Below are positions 8,902 to 20,100 of a DNA stretch of 64,000 nucleotides, in pieces. The notes beneath the pieces were generated by a model. That model was given only the letters and a program-made list of their open reading frames with translations, searched no databases and was not told where the DNA came from. Every line of letters starts with the position of its first letter. Within the stretch, counting starts at the first letter, position 1. The DNA is from an uncultured Cellulophaga sp. Lineage in GTDB: Bacteria; Bacteroidota; Bacteroidia; Flavobacteriales; Flavobacteriaceae. A program made the position numbers and the translations under genes. The stretch covers positions 186,001 to 250,000 of the forward strand of contig CANLOV010000005.1 of assembly GCA_947492955.1 (NCBI GenBank). Direction: 5' to 3'.

Positions 8902-8929
8902 AACCCCCTTTTTAAAGTGCATATTTACC
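8902..8929 (+). promoter_or_regulatory. Candidate regulator/promoter motif upstream of susC
   Basis: AACCCCCTTTTT followed closely by CATATTTACC, about 55-80 bp before the SusC start. The same two blocks recur at 21404-21444 before the GH88 gene, with 12 more bases between them. The hybrid regulator at 17167 is the natural candidate to act here; this is inference. Confidence 0.35.
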
Positions 8930-8982
8930 TTTTCTGTTTTATTCTTTTGGTTGTTTTGTGATAACTAAATTTCAAAACTAAT

Positions 8983-11943
8983 ATGATTATGAAAAGAACT
9001 ATTCTTAATTTTTTTAAGAAGTTAACAGTTCCAGTTTTTTTAGTTGTGATGTGTACTAGCTTTAGTCTACATGCTCAAACTAATATTTCGGGGACGGTTA
9101 CTTCTGCAGATGATGGGCAGCCTATTCCAGGAGCCAATGTTATAGTAAAAGGAACTTCTAATGGTACATCTACGGATTTTGATGGGAATTATTCTATTGA
9201 GGTTTCTTCAGGTGACATTCTGGTTTTTAGTTACATTGGATTCGAAAGCACTGAAGTAAGTATTAACTCACAATCTGTAATAAATATTACAATGAATGTA
9301 GATAGTGAGAAGTTAGATGAGGTAATTGTGATTGGTTATGGTACACAGAAAAAAAGTGATTTAACTGGTGCAATATCTTCGGTTTCTTCAAAAGATTTTG
9401 AAAAACAACCTTTGGTTAGGGTAGAAGATGCTTTGCAATCTAGAGCGGCAGGGGTATCTGTTTCAAAAACTACCGGTGCTCCAGGAGGACAGGTTAAAAT
9501 TAGAATTAGAGGGTCTAATTCTATTTCATTTAGCAATCAACCGTTAATTGTGATTGATGGTATATTAGGAGGTACGCTAGAAAGTCTTAACCCAAACGAT
9601 ATTGCCACTATGGATATTTTAAAAGATGCTTCTGCATCTGCTATTTATGGTTCTAGAGGAGCTAATGGTGTTGTAGTAATTACAACTAAAAAAGGATCTG
9701 GAAAACCAAAAATAGGAGTAGAATATTTTACAACAATTTCATCTATTCCAAGTGAATTGCCACTTTTGTCACCACAACAATATGCAGATCTTGCTGGTAT
9801 TGATGTAGTAGATGGAGGAACAGATTATCAAAAAGAATATTTTAGGACGGCTCTTCTTAACAATGTGCAATTAAACGCAAGTGGAAAAGAAGGGAATCTT
9901 TCATATTTCTTATCAGGAAATTATGTAGACCAAGAAGGCATTGTTTTTAATAGTGATTACAATAGAGCATCTTTAAGAGCAAATTTAAATGCAGATTTTG
10001 GAGAAAAATTAAAGATAGGTTTAAACATTTACGGATCAAGAGAAAATAGACATAATTTATTCGCAGGAGGAGCTCGTGCGTCTTCGGATACAAGAGGAGG
10101 AATCGCAGCTATACTTGGTTGGGATCCAACAATTCCAGTTAGAAACCCAGATGGTACTTATTACCAACTACAATCTTCATTCGGAAATATACTGGTAAAT
10201 CCTATTGCTGTACAAACAGAAAAAGATAATAATAGCATTCAAGATAGATTTAATGCAAACCTAAATATTTCGTATGATATTTCTAAATCGTTAAATTTTA
10301 CAGTGTTAGCAGGTAGTTTGTTTAGACATACCAATGCAGAAAATTTTTCAGGTATACCTGATGGTACAACTGTCTTAGAGGCTCAAGCAGGTTTTTCTTC
10401 TAGTAGATTAACAACATATCAATTGAGTAATATTTTATCATGGAACAAAAATTTTGGAAAAACTAATGTTAAATTAACAGGAGTTTACGAATTACAGGAA
10501 AATCAAAATAAATTATCGGGAGGAAATTCAGGAGAATTTGGTATTGGTGGATTGCGAAATGCTTTTTATTTATTAGAATTAGGGGTAAATCAAAGTATAA
10601 GTGCCAATCAGACAGAAAGTACAATACAATCTTATGTGGGTAGAGCTGAGATTAATTTTGGAGAAGATTTATATATAACAGGAACTATGCGTGTAGATCA
10701 ATCTTCTAATTTTAGAAAAGATAACAGAACAGGTTATTTTCCTTCGGTTTCGGCAGCATATAATATTAAAAAATTATTGCCCGAAGATGGATTTTTTAAC
10801 AGTATTAAATTAAGAGCAGGTTATGGTGAAGTAGGAAATCAAAATGTTGGTGCTTTGGCAACATATCCTAATTTGCCAACAGGACGAGATTTTGCTTTTG
10901 ATGGTAGTACACCAGAAATAGGGATAGGAAAACCTTCTTTAAGAGACGAAAATTTAAAATGGGAAACTACAAAACAGATTAATACTGGTGTAGATTTTTC
11001 ATTTCTTGATAATCGTATTCAATTTACAGTAGATTGGTATAAGAAAAATACAACAGATTTATTGTTAAGAAAGCCCGTTAGAAGTTATAATGGAGGAGGA
11101 ACGGTTTTAACTAATATTGGAGAGGTTCAAAATTCAGGATTTGATTTTACTTTAAATACATTCCCTATTTCTACAGATGATCTTACATGGAGTGCTAATT
11201 TTAATTTGTCTACTGTAACTAATGAAGTACTAGATTTAGGAGGAGCAGATGTAATTCCTGCAAATATGGGAGGTGTAAATCCAGGTGGAAGTACACAAGT
11301 ATATTATAATACACGAGTAGGAGAGCCTCTTGGACAAATGAATGGAGCTACTTTTTTAGGAACATGGAAAACTGCAGATGCCGCAGATGGTAGAGTTCCT
11401 GGGTCTGCTAGGTATTTAGAAGATGAAAATGGAGAAGTTGTACTTTCTGATATAGGTAATGGAACACCAGGATTAACATGGGGTCTTAATAATACAATTA
11501 CGTATAAGAATATCGATTTAAATTTTGTACTTCGTGGAGTTCACGATTTTCAAGTGTATAATATTACCTATGCTGAACTTGTTAGGCCTCTTGGCTCAGG
11601 AACAGGTAGACATGTTGATTATTTAAATAGATGGACTCCTGAAAATGAAACAGAAGTGCCAGCAGTAGGAGATTTATTAAACTCTTCAAGATATGTTGAG
11701 GATGGTGATTTTATTAGATTAAGTAATCTGTCTATAGGCTATACTTTTAATGATTTGAAACCTTTTAAATCTTTGAAAGTTTATGTGAGTGGACAAAACT
11801 TATTTACAATTACAGATTATAAAGGGTTTGATCCTGAGGTTTCTGCTACAGGGGTATCAACAAATGATGGGGCTCCATCATTTGACTATGGAGCTTTTCC
11901 AAACCCAAGAACGTATACACTTGGAGCTAGGATTCAATTTTAA
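8983..11943 (+). CDS. SusC/RagA-family TonB-linked outer-membrane transporter
   Basis: 986 residues. A signal peptide is followed by a carboxypeptidase-regulatory-like (CarboxypepD_reg) domain (ISGTVTSADDGQPIPGANV, about 34-110) and a TonB box/plug start (LDEVIVIGYGTQKKSDLTGA). The plug contains IRGSNSI and DASASAIYGSRGANGV, and a 22-strand-type barrel ends in aromatic ..LGARIQF. SusC proteins import glycans across the outer membrane with a SusD lid. The next gene is a SusD, 16 bp after the stop. No extra N-terminal STN domain is seen, so control by an anti-sigma factor is unlikely; the nearby hybrid two-component protein fits better. The start could be the ATG at 8983 or the next one two codons on. 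Confidence 0.95.
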   Translation: MIMKRTILNFFKKLTVPVFLVVMCTSFSLHAQTNISGTVTSADDGQPIPGANVIVKGTSNGTSTDFDGNYSIEVSSGDILVFSYIGFESTEVSINSQSVINITMNVDSEKLDEVIVIGYGTQKKSDLTGAISSVSSKDFEKQPLVRVEDALQSRAAGVSVSKTTGAPGGQVKIRIRGSNSISFSNQPLIVIDGILGGTLESLNPNDIATMDILKDASASAIYGSRGANGVVVITTKKGSGKPKIGVEYFTTISSIPSELPLLSPQQYADLAGIDVVDGGTDYQKEYFRTALLNNVQLNASGKEGNLSYFLSGNYVDQEGIVFNSDYNRASLRANLNADFGEKLKIGLNIYGSRENRHNLFAGGARASSDTRGGIAAILGWDPTIPVRNPDGTYYQLQSSFGNILVNPIAVQTEKDNNSIQDRFNANLNISYDISKSLNFTVLAGSLFRHTNAENFSGIPDGTTVLEAQAGFSSSRLTTYQLSNILSWNKNFGKTNVKLTGVYELQENQNKLSGGNSGEFGIGGLRNAFYLLELGVNQSISANQTESTIQSYVGRAEINFGEDLYITGTMRVDQSSNFRKDNRTGYFPSVSAAYNIKKLLPEDGFFNSIKLRAGYGEVGNQNVGALATYPNLPTGRDFAFDGSTPEIGIGKPSLRDENLKWETTKQINTGVDFSFLDNRIQFTVDWYKKNTTDLLLRKPVRSYNGGGTVLTNIGEVQNSGFDFTLNTFPISTDDLTWSANFNLSTVTNEVLDLGGADVIPANMGGVNPGGSTQVYYNTRVGEPLGQMNGATFLGTWKTADAADGRVPGSARYLEDENGEVVLSDIGNGTPGLTWGLNNTITYKNIDLNFVLRGVHDFQVYNITYAELVRPLGSGTGRHVDYLNRWTPENETEVPAVGDLLNSSRYVEDGDFIRLSNLSIGYTFNDLKPFKSLKVYVSGQNLFTITDYKGFDPEVSATGVSTNDGAPSFDYGAFPNPRTYTLGARIQF

Positions 11944-11959
11944 CAATAAAAATATATAT

Positions 11960-13519
11960 ATGAAAACAATTAATATAAGAAAAATGAAGGTAGGAAGCAT
12001 TTTAAGTGCTTTTCTAATGGTTTTCTCGTTCTCCTGTGCAGATTTGGAGGAAGAACCAGGTGAAACTATTATATCGCCAGAAGCTTTAACCTCTGTAGAA
12101 ACTTTATCAGTTTTGGTTACGGGGATGTATAGAACAGTGCAAAATGACGCAAGATGGTCTGATTTTTATATAGCAGGTTTTGGAGGAGATGATATTACTA
12201 CGCATAGTGCTGTAAATAAAGTAGGGTTTAGAGAGGCAGATTGGAGAAGTCAAACAAGTCTTTCTGAAAGAATAAATAGAGCTTGGGATGCTCCATATAG
12301 TATGATCGCTATTGCTAATTCAGCAATAAATGCAGTTCCAAACATTGTAGTATCAGAAGATCAACAAGAATTTTTTGATAGAATAGTTGGGGAAGCTTAT
12401 TTTATGAGAGCTTTTGCATATTTGCATTTAACAAGAACGTATGGAGAAGTTGTTATTAATTTAGAGGTTAATAGTTTAGAAGAACGTCAATTATCTTCTA
12501 TAGAAGAAGTTTATCAGCAAGTAGAATCAGATTTATTACAAGCAGAGGCTTTACTTCCAGATGTATATCCTGGTCTAGCAGCAGTAGGAGTTAGGCCAAG
12601 TAAAGGGGCTGCAAAAGGATTTTTAGCAAGATTATATATGCACTGGGCAGGTTTCCCAGTTAATGATACTAGTAAATATGCTTTGGCAGCAACAAAAGCC
12701 AAGGAAGTTATAGATGGTCCTTATGGATATAGTTTAGCACCAAGTATGAGAGAAATGTGGACGGTAGCTAATAGGTTTAATCATGATGAAGGTGTATTTA
12801 CATTAGCCTTTTGTGATGAACTATGTGATATTGGAAATAGAGCTTCGGGTCGTTTAGGTTTCCCCGCTGATGCTGGTGGGTGGAGTGAAATATTTGGAGA
12901 AATAGCCTTTTTTGAAGATATGGAAGCAGATGCTATGGCTCAAGGGACAATGGCGCGTTTTGAAGACACATATATTTTAGAAGTTATTCCAAGAAGAGAC
13001 CGGCCAGATGCATCAGATTGGAGAAACTTTAGTAATGAACCTCATCCAATACTACGTAAAGTTGGTGGTGGCGATATGGCGGAAGTATCATTAGTTGTTA
13101 ATAGTACTAATACCCCAATAAACCGTTATTTCATGAGATATGCCGATGTATTATTAACTTATGCTGAGGCTGCAGGTCGTTCTGGAAATGTTACAGCTGA
13201 TGCTTGGGAAGCATTGAATATGGTAAGGAGAAGAGCAGCTGGCTTAGATCCAAATTCGCCAGATGCAAGTATTGATTTAACATCTGGTGATTTAGCAGAG
13301 TTAGCTTTTACAGAACGTAAATGGGAATTAGCAGGAGAGTATGAAAGATGGCACGATTTGGTAAGAATGGATAGAGTTGCTGAGGCTTTTGCTAATAGAT
13401 CTCCTGATGAAAGGGTAGATGTTGTAAATAGTAAGACACCATCTGCAACAGGGCCTTCAGTCTATTATACACCAATACCACAGTCAGAATTGAATCTACA
13501 ACCAGGATTAGCAAATTAA
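11960..13519 (+). CDS. SusD/RagB-family glycan-binding lipoprotein
   Basis: The start is ATG 11960 (MKTINIRKMKVGS), 16 bp after the susC stop. A longer in-frame reading from 11789 would overlap susC and lacks a signal, so it is rejected. A lipobox (MVFSFSCADLEEEP) makes it a surface lipoprotein of about 519 residues. Typical SusD features are the N-terminal TPR-like helices (YFMRAFAYLHLTRTYGEV), RASKGAAKGFLARLYMHW-like packing helices, MRYADVLLTYAEA and the C-terminal FTERKWELAGEYERWHDLVR motif. It binds the polysaccharide and closes the SusC barrel. A terminator hairpin follows 40 bp after the stop. Confidence 0.95.
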   Translation: MKTINIRKMKVGSILSAFLMVFSFSCADLEEEPGETIISPEALTSVETLSVLVTGMYRTVQNDARWSDFYIAGFGGDDITTHSAVNKVGFREADWRSQTSLSERINRAWDAPYSMIAIANSAINAVPNIVVSEDQQEFFDRIVGEAYFMRAFAYLHLTRTYGEVVINLEVNSLEERQLSSIEEVYQQVESDLLQAEALLPDVYPGLAAVGVRPSKGAAKGFLARLYMHWAGFPVNDTSKYALAATKAKEVIDGPYGYSLAPSMREMWTVANRFNHDEGVFTLAFCDELCDIGNRASGRLGFPADAGGWSEIFGEIAFFEDMEADAMAQGTMARFEDTYILEVIPRRDRPDASDWRNFSNEPHPILRKVGGGDMAEVSLVVNSTNTPINRYFMRYADVLLTYAEAAGRSGNVTADAWEALNMVRRRAAGLDPNSPDASIDLTSGDLAELAFTERKWELAGEYERWHDLVRMDRVAEAFANRSPDERVDVVNSKTPSATGPSVYYTPIPQSELNLQPGLAN

Positions 13520-13560
13520 ATGATAAGTTGATTTTTTTATGAGTTAATTTAATTAATTAT

Positions 13561-13595
13561 CCCTCATTCATTTTTATGATATGAGGGATTTTTTT
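13561..13595 (+). terminator. Terminator after susCD
   Basis: Perfect 7-bp stem CCCTCAT / ATGAGGG (13561-13567 with 13581-13587) followed by ATTTTTTT. It separates the susCD pair from the next gene. Confidence 0.85.
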
Positions 13596-13670
13596 AAAGA
13601 AGTAAATCTCTTATAGGTATATTAATGATTAATTTAGTAAGTACTATATAATACAAAGCAATTAAAGATT

Positions 13671-16600
13671 ATGAGTAAATACATAAGAATAAGTAAATCA
13701 TATTATTATAAGAGTATAAAACTTTTAATTAGTAGCATATTTATAGTTCTTATATCTTGTGACAATTCTAATGTAGAAAAAACAACAGAAAAACTTTTTA
13801 CAAAAATCCCAAGTAAAATATCTGGTATAAATTTTAAAAATTCGATAATAGAAAGTGAAGCTTTTCACTACTATCAATACATCTATTCATATAACGGAGG
13901 AGGTGTAGCAGCAGCAGATTTCAATAATGATGGCTTAGAAGATTTGTTTTTTACTTCAAATACATCTGAAAATAAGCTTTATTTAAATAAAGGAGATTTT
14001 TCTTTTGAAGATATAACTAAAACATCAGGAATTAAAAAAATAGAAGGTTTTGATGCAGGGGTTTCTATCATTGATATTAATAACGATGGGTTTTTAGATA
14101 TTTATATATGTAGGGCAGGCTGGTTTAAAAAAAACAAGAAATATGCCAATATGCTTTATATAAATAATGGCGACTTAACTTTTACTGAAAAAGCAAAGCA
14201 ATATGGATTAAATGATATGAATAGGTCTATAGCTTCTACATTTTTTGATTATGATAAAGATGGTGATATTGATGTATACATTGCCAATAGCCCAATGGTG
14301 TCGAAAGGATATAAAAGTATTTTGGATTTAAAAGAAATACAGAAAAACCCTAAAACTATTGAACAAAAAGGGAGTGATAAATTATATAGAAACGATGGTA
14401 AAGGTAATTTTAAAGATGTTTCTATAGAAGCAGGAATATTACCAGATCTTGCATTTGGACTAAATCCACAAATAGGAGATTTAAATAATGATGGGTGGTT
14501 AGATATTTATGTAAATAATGATTTTAATATGCCAGACTTTGCCTATATAAACAACGGAGATGGGACTTTTACAGATAAAAAAGACACAATGTTTAAACAT
14601 ATGTCTTTTTATAGCATGGGAGGAGATATAGCCGATATTAATAATGATGGATTAAACGATTTAGTTTCTTTAGATATGAGCCCAGAAGATTATGTAAGGT
14701 CAAAAACAACTATGGCAATGACTTCTATAGATAAGTTTAATGAAATGGTAAAAAAGGGATACCAATATCAATACATGCACAATGCCTTACAACTAAATAA
14801 TGGTAACGAGACATTTAGTGAAATATCTAATATGGCAGGAATATCTAATACAGATTGGAGTTGGGCGCCTTTACTGGCAGATTTTGATTTAGATGGCTAT
14901 AACGATATTTATATAACAAATGGGGTTTACAGAGATGTAATGGATAAAGATGCTATAAATAAGGTTTTACAGATAATTAGAAAAAAAGGAAAAAGGCCAA
15001 CACCAGCAGAGTTTTTAAAATACACTCAAATGCTACCTCAGCAAAAAATTAAAAATTATTTTTTTAAAAATAATAAGAACCTTACTTTTTCCAATACATC
15101 GGAAGATTGGGTAACTACAGAAGCAACTTTTTCTAACGGAGCTGTTTATTCCGATTTGGATAATGATGGAGATTTAGATATTGTGGTAAACAATATTAAC
15201 GAAGAGGCTACATTGCTTAAAAATAATGCAATAGAACAGAAAAAAGGTCAGTTTATTCAACTTCAAGTTTTAGGCCCTAAAAACAATCTTCACGGTATAG
15301 GAGTTATAGCTAATTTATATTTTGAAGACGGAACAAAACAAACGAGGCAATTAATAAATTCTAGAGGGTATTTGTCATCCGTTACTAATAAAATACATTT
15401 TGGTTTTGAAAGCAAAAATAAAATGCAAAAATTAGAAATAATTTGGCCAGATGGTAGAGCCCAAGAACTAAATAATTTTGGTGTAAATACAGTAATAAAT
15501 ATAGATTATAAAAGCGCTTCTATAAATAAGGCGGGAAGTAAAAATAAGGAGGCTAAAATATTTAAGGAAACATCATTTCCTTTTAAACATAAAGACAGCG
15601 TGTTTGATGATTACGGAATACAACTTTTATTACCACATAAATTATCTCAATTAGGACCAGCTGTTGCAACAACCGATTTAAATAAAGATGGCTTAAACGA
15701 TTTGTATTTAGGAGGAGGTTATTTACAATCAGGGAAGTTGTTAATAGCACAATTATCAGGAGAATATAAAGAAATTAGTATTCCCGATTTTAAAACAGAT
15801 AATGAGTACGAAGATGTTGGAGCTGTGTTTTTTGATATAGATAATGATGGGGATAAAGATTTATATGTTGTAAGCGGAAGCTATGAATTTTATGAAGGAG
15901 CTAAACAGTATCAAGATCGTATTTATATTAATAAAGGAAAGTATGTGTTTAAGAAATGTACAGATTGTCTTCCAAAATTATACACTTCAGGTTCTATTGT
16001 TATTCCCAATGATTATGACAAAGATGGAGATATAGATCTTTTTGTAGGCGGCAGGGTAATTCCTGGGAAATACCCTTATGCGCCTAAAAGTTGTTTGCTA
16101 ATAAATAAAGAGGGGAAATTTTATGATGAAACCGTAAAATATGTTCCTGAATTAGAGCGTATAGGAATGGTTACTGATGCGCAATGGAAAGATATAGATG
16201 CAGATGGAGATGCTGATCTTGTTGTTACTGGCGAATGGATGGGGATAGAGGTATTTTTGAATAATAATGGAGGATTAACAAAGACAGAAAATTTTCCTGC
16301 ATTAAAAGAAGCTAAAGGTTGGTGGAATAAACTTTTAGTTTTGGATATAGATGAAGATGGGGATCAAGATATTATTGCGGGTAATTTGGGGCTTAATTCT
16401 AAATATACCGCTTCATACAATAAACCATTTCAGATATATACCAAGGATTTTGATTATAACGGTACACAAGATATTTTTCTTGCTAAATATTACAAAACTA
16501 GAGAAGTTCCTGTTCGAGGTAAAAGTTGTGCAACACAACAATTACCATTATTAGGTAAAAAAATAAAATCGTATCAAGATTTTGCTAATAAAGATTTAAA

Positions 16601-17039
16601 GGAAATATTAGGGTCAGATATAGAAACAGCATTACATTATAAAGCTAATGAATTTAGATCTGGGATATTTTTAAATAATGGAAATAATGAGTTTTCTTTT
16701 TCTCCTTTTTCACAAAACGTTCAGAAATCAGTAATTAATAGTATATTATTTGATGATTTTAATGGAGATGGAATAAAAGATGTTTTACTTGCAGGAAATA
16801 ATTACATGTCGGAAGTAGAAACAACTAGATCTGATTCAGGAACTGGGTCTTTCTTACAAGGAAAAGGTAATGGTGATTTTGATTTTATACCTAATTATAA
16901 TACAGGGTTTTATGCACAAAAAGATGTTCGCAATATGATTCTGGTAAATACATCTTTTGGTAAAAGTGTTATTGTAATTAACAACAACAATGAACACACT
17001 TCGTTTAAAATAACCTATAAGGAAAAGACTAAAAATTAA
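13671..17039 (+). CDS. FG-GAP/VCBS repeat lipoprotein with ASPIC/UnbV domain
   Basis: 1122 residues, lipoprotein-type N-terminus (IFIVLISCDNS). At least ten calcium-loop repeats of the form DxNxDGxxD are visible (ADFNNDGLEDLFF, IDINNDGFLDIYI, GDLNNDGWLDIYV, TDLNKDGLNDLYL and others), the hallmark of VCBS/FG-GAP beta-propellers. At about 530-600 lies an ASPIC/UnbV domain (GIGVIANLYFEDGTKQTRQL, then IIWPDGRAQEL), giving a propeller-UnbV-propeller order as in CRTAC1-like proteins. In Bacteroidota such proteins often sit beside SusCD pairs and are thought to be surface glycan-binding or scaffolding proteins; a precise role is unknown. It lies between susCD and the hybrid regulator. Confidence 0.88.
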   Translation: MSKYIRISKSYYYKSIKLLISSIFIVLISCDNSNVEKTTEKLFTKIPSKISGINFKNSIIESEAFHYYQYIYSYNGGGVAAADFNNDGLEDLFFTSNTSENKLYLNKGDFSFEDITKTSGIKKIEGFDAGVSIIDINNDGFLDIYICRAGWFKKNKKYANMLYINNGDLTFTEKAKQYGLNDMNRSIASTFFDYDKDGDIDVYIANSPMVSKGYKSILDLKEIQKNPKTIEQKGSDKLYRNDGKGNFKDVSIEAGILPDLAFGLNPQIGDLNNDGWLDIYVNNDFNMPDFAYINNGDGTFTDKKDTMFKHMSFYSMGGDIADINNDGLNDLVSLDMSPEDYVRSKTTMAMTSIDKFNEMVKKGYQYQYMHNALQLNNGNETFSEISNMAGISNTDWSWAPLLADFDLDGYNDIYITNGVYRDVMDKDAINKVLQIIRKKGKRPTPAEFLKYTQMLPQQKIKNYFFKNNKNLTFSNTSEDWVTTEATFSNGAVYSDLDNDGDLDIVVNNINEEATLLKNNAIEQKKGQFIQLQVLGPKNNLHGIGVIANLYFEDGTKQTRQLINSRGYLSSVTNKIHFGFESKNKMQKLEIIWPDGRAQELNNFGVNTVINIDYKSASINKAGSKNKEAKIFKETSFPFKHKDSVFDDYGIQLLLPHKLSQLGPAVATTDLNKDGLNDLYLGGGYLQSGKLLIAQLSGEYKEISIPDFKTDNEYEDVGAVFFDIDNDGDKDLYVVSGSYEFYEGAKQYQDRIYINKGKYVFKKCTDCLPKLYTSGSIVIPNDYDKDGDIDLFVGGRVIPGKYPYAPKSCLLINKEGKFYDETVKYVPELERIGMVTDAQWKDIDADGDADLVVTGEWMGIEVFLNNNGGLTKTENFPALKEAKGWWNKLLVLDIDEDGDQDIIAGNLGLNSKYTASYNKPFQIYTKDFDYNGTQDIFLAKYYKTREVPVRGKSCATQQLPLLGKKIKSYQDFANKDLKEILGSDIETALHYKANEFRSGIFLNNGNNEFSFSPFSQNVQKSVINSILFDDFNGDGIKDVLLAGNNYMSEVETTRSDSGTGSFLQGKGNGDFDFIPNYNTGFYAQKDVRNMILVNTSFGKSVIVINNNNEHTSFKITYKEKTKN

Positions 17040-17166
17040 TCTATAAATACCCTTTGCAGCTTATTTGCTTTCTTTCCACATTAAAGCATATAATATATTC
17101 AAAGATTAGCTTAATATATGTAATGAAAGATTATTAGTTTAATATGTGATTAACCCACTGTACTAT

Positions 17167-20100
17167 ATGAGAATAAAAAAAAGGATATTGTGTTTAGTAC
17201 TTCTAATGTGTACAATGTTTCTAACTTCACAAGAGAATAATAAACTTTATAACACTATAAAGTTTAAACATTTTTCTACAAATGAAGGTTTATCACAAAG
17301 TTCCGTTAGATCTATACTACAAGACAATGATGGTTTTTTATGGTTTGGAACACGCTATGGTCTAAATAAATACGACGGTAATACATTTAAGAATTACACT
17401 TATAATTCTAATAATCCAAAGAGTTTAAGTCATAATGGAATTACATCTTTAGCTAAAGATTACGCTGGTAATGTATGGGTTGGTACAGAGGGCGGACTTA
17501 ATAAATATAATGCAAGTGAGGATAATTTTATAAGATTAAAGACAGGTATAGAGAATAATTCTTTTTATGATAAAAGTATTAAAGATATACAAGTTCAGGA
17601 TTCTGTTTATTTATGGCTAGCAACGGATGAGGGTTTAGATAGGCTTAACATAGAAACAAATGAAATAGTAAGTTATGTAGATAATTTTAGCAATACAAAT
17701 TCTATTAGTTCTAATAAAATTTTCTCTCTTTTAGTAGATGCAAAGAATAATTTATGGATAAGTAACGCTGAAAAAGTAGATGTATACAATTTAGAAACCA
17801 ATACTTTTTCACATTATAATTATCCCTTTAATTTATCGCCAAATAAAACAAAGAATAAAACAACAAAACTTTTACAAGACAAAAGGGGTACTATTTGGTT
17901 GGGGTATGATAAAGGCTTAGCAGTTTTTAATAAAGCATCTAATTCTTTTGAGGATTTTGTTTTGGATAAAATAGTACAAGAACCAATTATTAATGAAGAA
18001 GTAAGAGATATTTTAGAAGACGCAAAAGGAAATTTATGGGTAGGTTCTTATGTAGGGTTATTTTATATAGATATAAAAAACAAATCAGTTCAAAAATATA
18101 GGCATAGCGAGTTAGATGTTAATAGTTTAAGTCAAAATTCGGTATATAAAATTATTGAAGATTCTAGAGGAGATTTATGGATTGGTACATGGGCAGGAGG
18201 AATAAACTATTTAGATAAAAGTGCCAATAAGTTCACAAATTTAAAAGTAGGCCCAGACAAGAAAAGTTTAAATTATAAAGTAGTAAGTTCTATTGTAGAA
18301 ACTAAAGATGGTAACCTTTGGGTAGGAACAGAAGGGGGAGGGGTAAATTTTTACAATAGAAAAAAGAAGCAGTTTAAGTATTTAATTAATGACCCTAAAA
18401 ATCCTAATAGTATTAGTGCTAATAATGTAAAGACAATGCTAAATGATAATGGCAATCTTTGGATAGGAACACATGATGGGGGGCTTAATTTTTTAAGTGT
18501 TAAAGGCGATAAATTTGAAAGTCAAAAAATAAATAAAATTTTAAGAAATAGTACATTAGTAAATAATAGAATAACGTGTTTAGCTAAGGATAATGATAAT
18601 AAAATATGGGTTGGTACTAATAATCAAGGAATAAGTTTTTTTGATAAAACATTAGGGGTATATAAAAAAATAGAGGATTATAAAGGAATATTAGGAGATT
18701 TTATATACGTAATACTAAAATCGAAATATAATAATGTATTATATGTTGGAAGTAATAAAGGGTTCTTAGGAATAGATTTAATAACCAATGAGATTACTCG
18801 CATAGACTTAGATAAGAATTTAGATAATTTTTTGGTTAACAATGAAGTTATTAGCATTTATGAAGAATCTTCTGTTAGTTTATGGTTGGGGACTGAAGGA
18901 AAAGGGCTTTATAATTATAATTTAGATACTAATAAAAGTTATAGATATGGCACTAAACAAGGGCTATTTAATGAGGTGGTATATGGCATTTTGCCAGACG
19001 ATAGTAAAAATCTTTGGTTAAGTACTAATAGTGGATTGTTTAGATTCAATATAGAAAAAAAAGAGTTTAAAAATTTTGATAAATCCGATGGAATACAAGG
19101 AAATGAATTTAACTATGGAGCTTATTTAAAGACAAGGAAGGGAGAGCTTATTTTTGGTGGAACAGACGGATTAACAATTTTAAACCCTAACGAGATTTCA
19201 GAAGATAGGTTTGTGCCTCCTGTAAAAATTACTTCTCTTAATTTTTGGAATAACCCTAATACCAATATAACGGATAATACAGGGCAAATAACATTACAGT
19301 ATAAGCAAAATGATTTTAGTTTAGATTATGTGGCTCTAAACTATTCTCAGCCAGAAAAGAACGAATATGCTTATATGTTAGAAGGTTTTGATAATGGTTG
19401 GAAACATGTAGGTAATAATAAAACAGCAGCATATACAAATTTAAATCCTGGAGATTATGTTTTTAAAGTAAAAGCATCAAATAGTGATGGCATTTGGAAT
19501 GAAAACGCTGCTACAGTAAAATTAAAAATATTACCACCATTATGGAGAACTTGGTGGGCTTATGTGTTGTATTTTTTATTATCAGTAGCCATAATATTAA
19601 TTATTAGAAGATATAGTTTAATACGAATAAATGATAAAAATCAATTAAAGCAAGAACGATTAGCTAAGGAAAAAATAGAGAAAGAAAATAGGTTTAAGTT
19701 ACAATTATTCACTAATATTTCTCATGACTTTAGAACTCCATTAACCCTTATTATAGGGCCATTAAAACGTATTTTAAATACACAGAATATAGAAGCTCCT
19801 TTACATAATCAATTATCAGGAATGTACAGGAATGCAAGTATTTTACTTCAGTTAATAAATCAATTATTAGATTTTAGAAAAAGTGAAGCAGGGAAATTAA
19901 AATTAGATGCTTCTAAAGCTAACATAGTTCCATTTTTAGAAAATTTAAAACTGGCTTTTGAAGAATTAGCAATAGAGAGAAGAATTACGTATAATTTTGA
20001 ATCAAAGGAAAAGGAAATCAATTTATGGTTTTCTAAAATAGAAATGAAAAAGGTGATATTAAATGTGTTATCTAATGCATTTAAATTTACACCACCTAAT

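Larger units (their letters stand above)
8647..8982. other. 336-bp divergent intergenic region before susC
   Basis: It contains the VWA promoter with its two boxes (8681-8750), a 13-nt palindrome ATATTG-C-CAATAT (8858-8870), and a CCCCCTTTTT...CATATTTAC motif (8902-8929) shared with the GH88 upstream region. No gene or RNA is recognised in it. Confidence 0.6.

Noticed and set aside
11789-11959. Upstream extension of the SusD reading frame
   Set aside because: It overlaps the end of susC in another frame and has no signal peptide; the ATG at 11960 begins a normal lipoprotein.
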